From positions 1 to 43,121 of the forward strand of contig NZ_REFZ01000022.1 in NCBI RefSeq assembly GCF_003841465.1: a DNA stretch of 43,121 bases, given 5' to 3'. Source of the DNA: Natrarchaeobius oligotrophus. Lineage in GTDB: Archaea; Halobacteriota; Halobacteria; Halobacteriales; Natrialbaceae. Positions 42,969-43,121 of this stretch are shown here, one piece after another (position 1 is the stretch's first letter; each line of letters begins with the position of its first letter). Made by a program: the position numbers and the translations under genes. Below the pieces are notes generated by a model. The model worked only from the letters and a program-made list of their open reading frames with translations, did not search any database and had not been told where the DNA came from.

Positions 42969-43121
42969 ATGACGACGTGGGGCGGAAAGTTGGGTGATGT
43001 TGATGAGGAGCAGTTGCGCCAGCAACTGCGCACGGAAACTGATGCGAAGGCGATCAAACGCCTCACGTGTGCGCTGCTGTACCGACAAGGTAAATCACCG
43101 GCAGAGATCGAGCAGTTGCTC
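42969..43121 (+). mobile_element. IS630-type transposase, N-terminal part (cut by window edge)
   Basis: The frame is open from ATG 42969 to the window end (51 codons). The visible sequence ends IKRLTCALLYRQGKSPAEIE, the helix-turn-helix seen at the N-terminus of haloarchaeal IS630-family transposases. The DDE domain is beyond the edge. The IS left end probably lies between the FAH stop (42901) and the ATG, perhaps at the TA at 42909-42910 (IS630 elements target TA), but no terminal repeat can be proved without the right end. Confidence 0.7.

Noticed and set aside
1-43121. CRISPR arrays, rRNA genes, complete prophage or replication origin
   Set aside because: No regularly spaced repeats, rRNA motifs, structural phage genes or orc/cdc6 gene were seen.

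Overview
The window is about 43 kb of high-GC DNA with strongly acidic predicted proteins, twin-arginine lipoprotein signals, TFB, RFC, archaeal-type ThrRS, form III RuBisCO and HalX/Bat-type regulators. This points clearly to a haloarchaeon (class Halobacteria). A natrialbalean relative is my guess only; nothing in the sequence fixes the genus.

Layout. 1-0.9 kb: 3' end of a TFB gene and a small zinc protein. 1-8.3 kb: a respiratory/denitrification block with copper nitrite reductase nirK, three small DUF2249 proteins, a Bat-type HTH regulator, a 16-cysteine Fe-S protein, an NrfD-type quinone-site membrane protein and two near-identical small membrane proteins. Four perfect CGAA-N4-TTCG palindromes sit in its promoters. 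No molybdopterin catalytic subunit is present, so the Fe-S/NrfD/small-subunit set looks like a quinol-oxidising module that could feed NirK. 8.5-18 kb: housekeeping genes (Mrp ATPase, cupin, asparagine-synthase-like and PHP proteins, purL), a HalX response regulator tail-to-tail with a histidine kinase that has lost its phospho-histidine, and an ornithine-cyclodeaminase-family enzyme.

18.2-20.8 kb: an intact vapBC toxin-antitoxin pair just upstream of rfcL, preceded by a decayed second copy of vapBC plus the first codons of rfcL, the trace of a tandem duplication. 21.3-25.7 kb: a biotin operon bioB-bioU-bioF-bioD on the minus strand, using the suicide enzyme BioU instead of BioA, with a palindrome over its TATA box. 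26-28.6 kb: form III RuBisCO and a very acidic protein of unknown function, divergently transcribed across a 351-base spacer crowded with dyads. 28.8-35.6 kb: sucCD, an HTH regulator, a UbiA prenyltransferase, two small proteins and thrS. 35.9-39.1 kb: a tungstate ABC transporter tupABC with a ModE-like regulator.

39.3-43.1 kb is accessory DNA. An HTH gene runs out of frame into the 3' fragment of an endonuclease/exonuclease/phosphatase gene. It is followed by an AT-richer stretch with an AAA ATPase/nuclease-like protein, then tRNA-Glu(UUC), whose 3' end is duplicated as a 25-base attachment-like repeat. After an FAH-family enzyme the window ends inside an IS630-type transposase.

The items most worth a second look are the NirK-linked Fe-S/NrfD module with its shared palindromes, the degenerate kinase beside the HalX regulator, the duplicated vapBC/rfcL boundary, BioU with its dyad operator, and the chimeric junction plus tRNA-Glu repeat.
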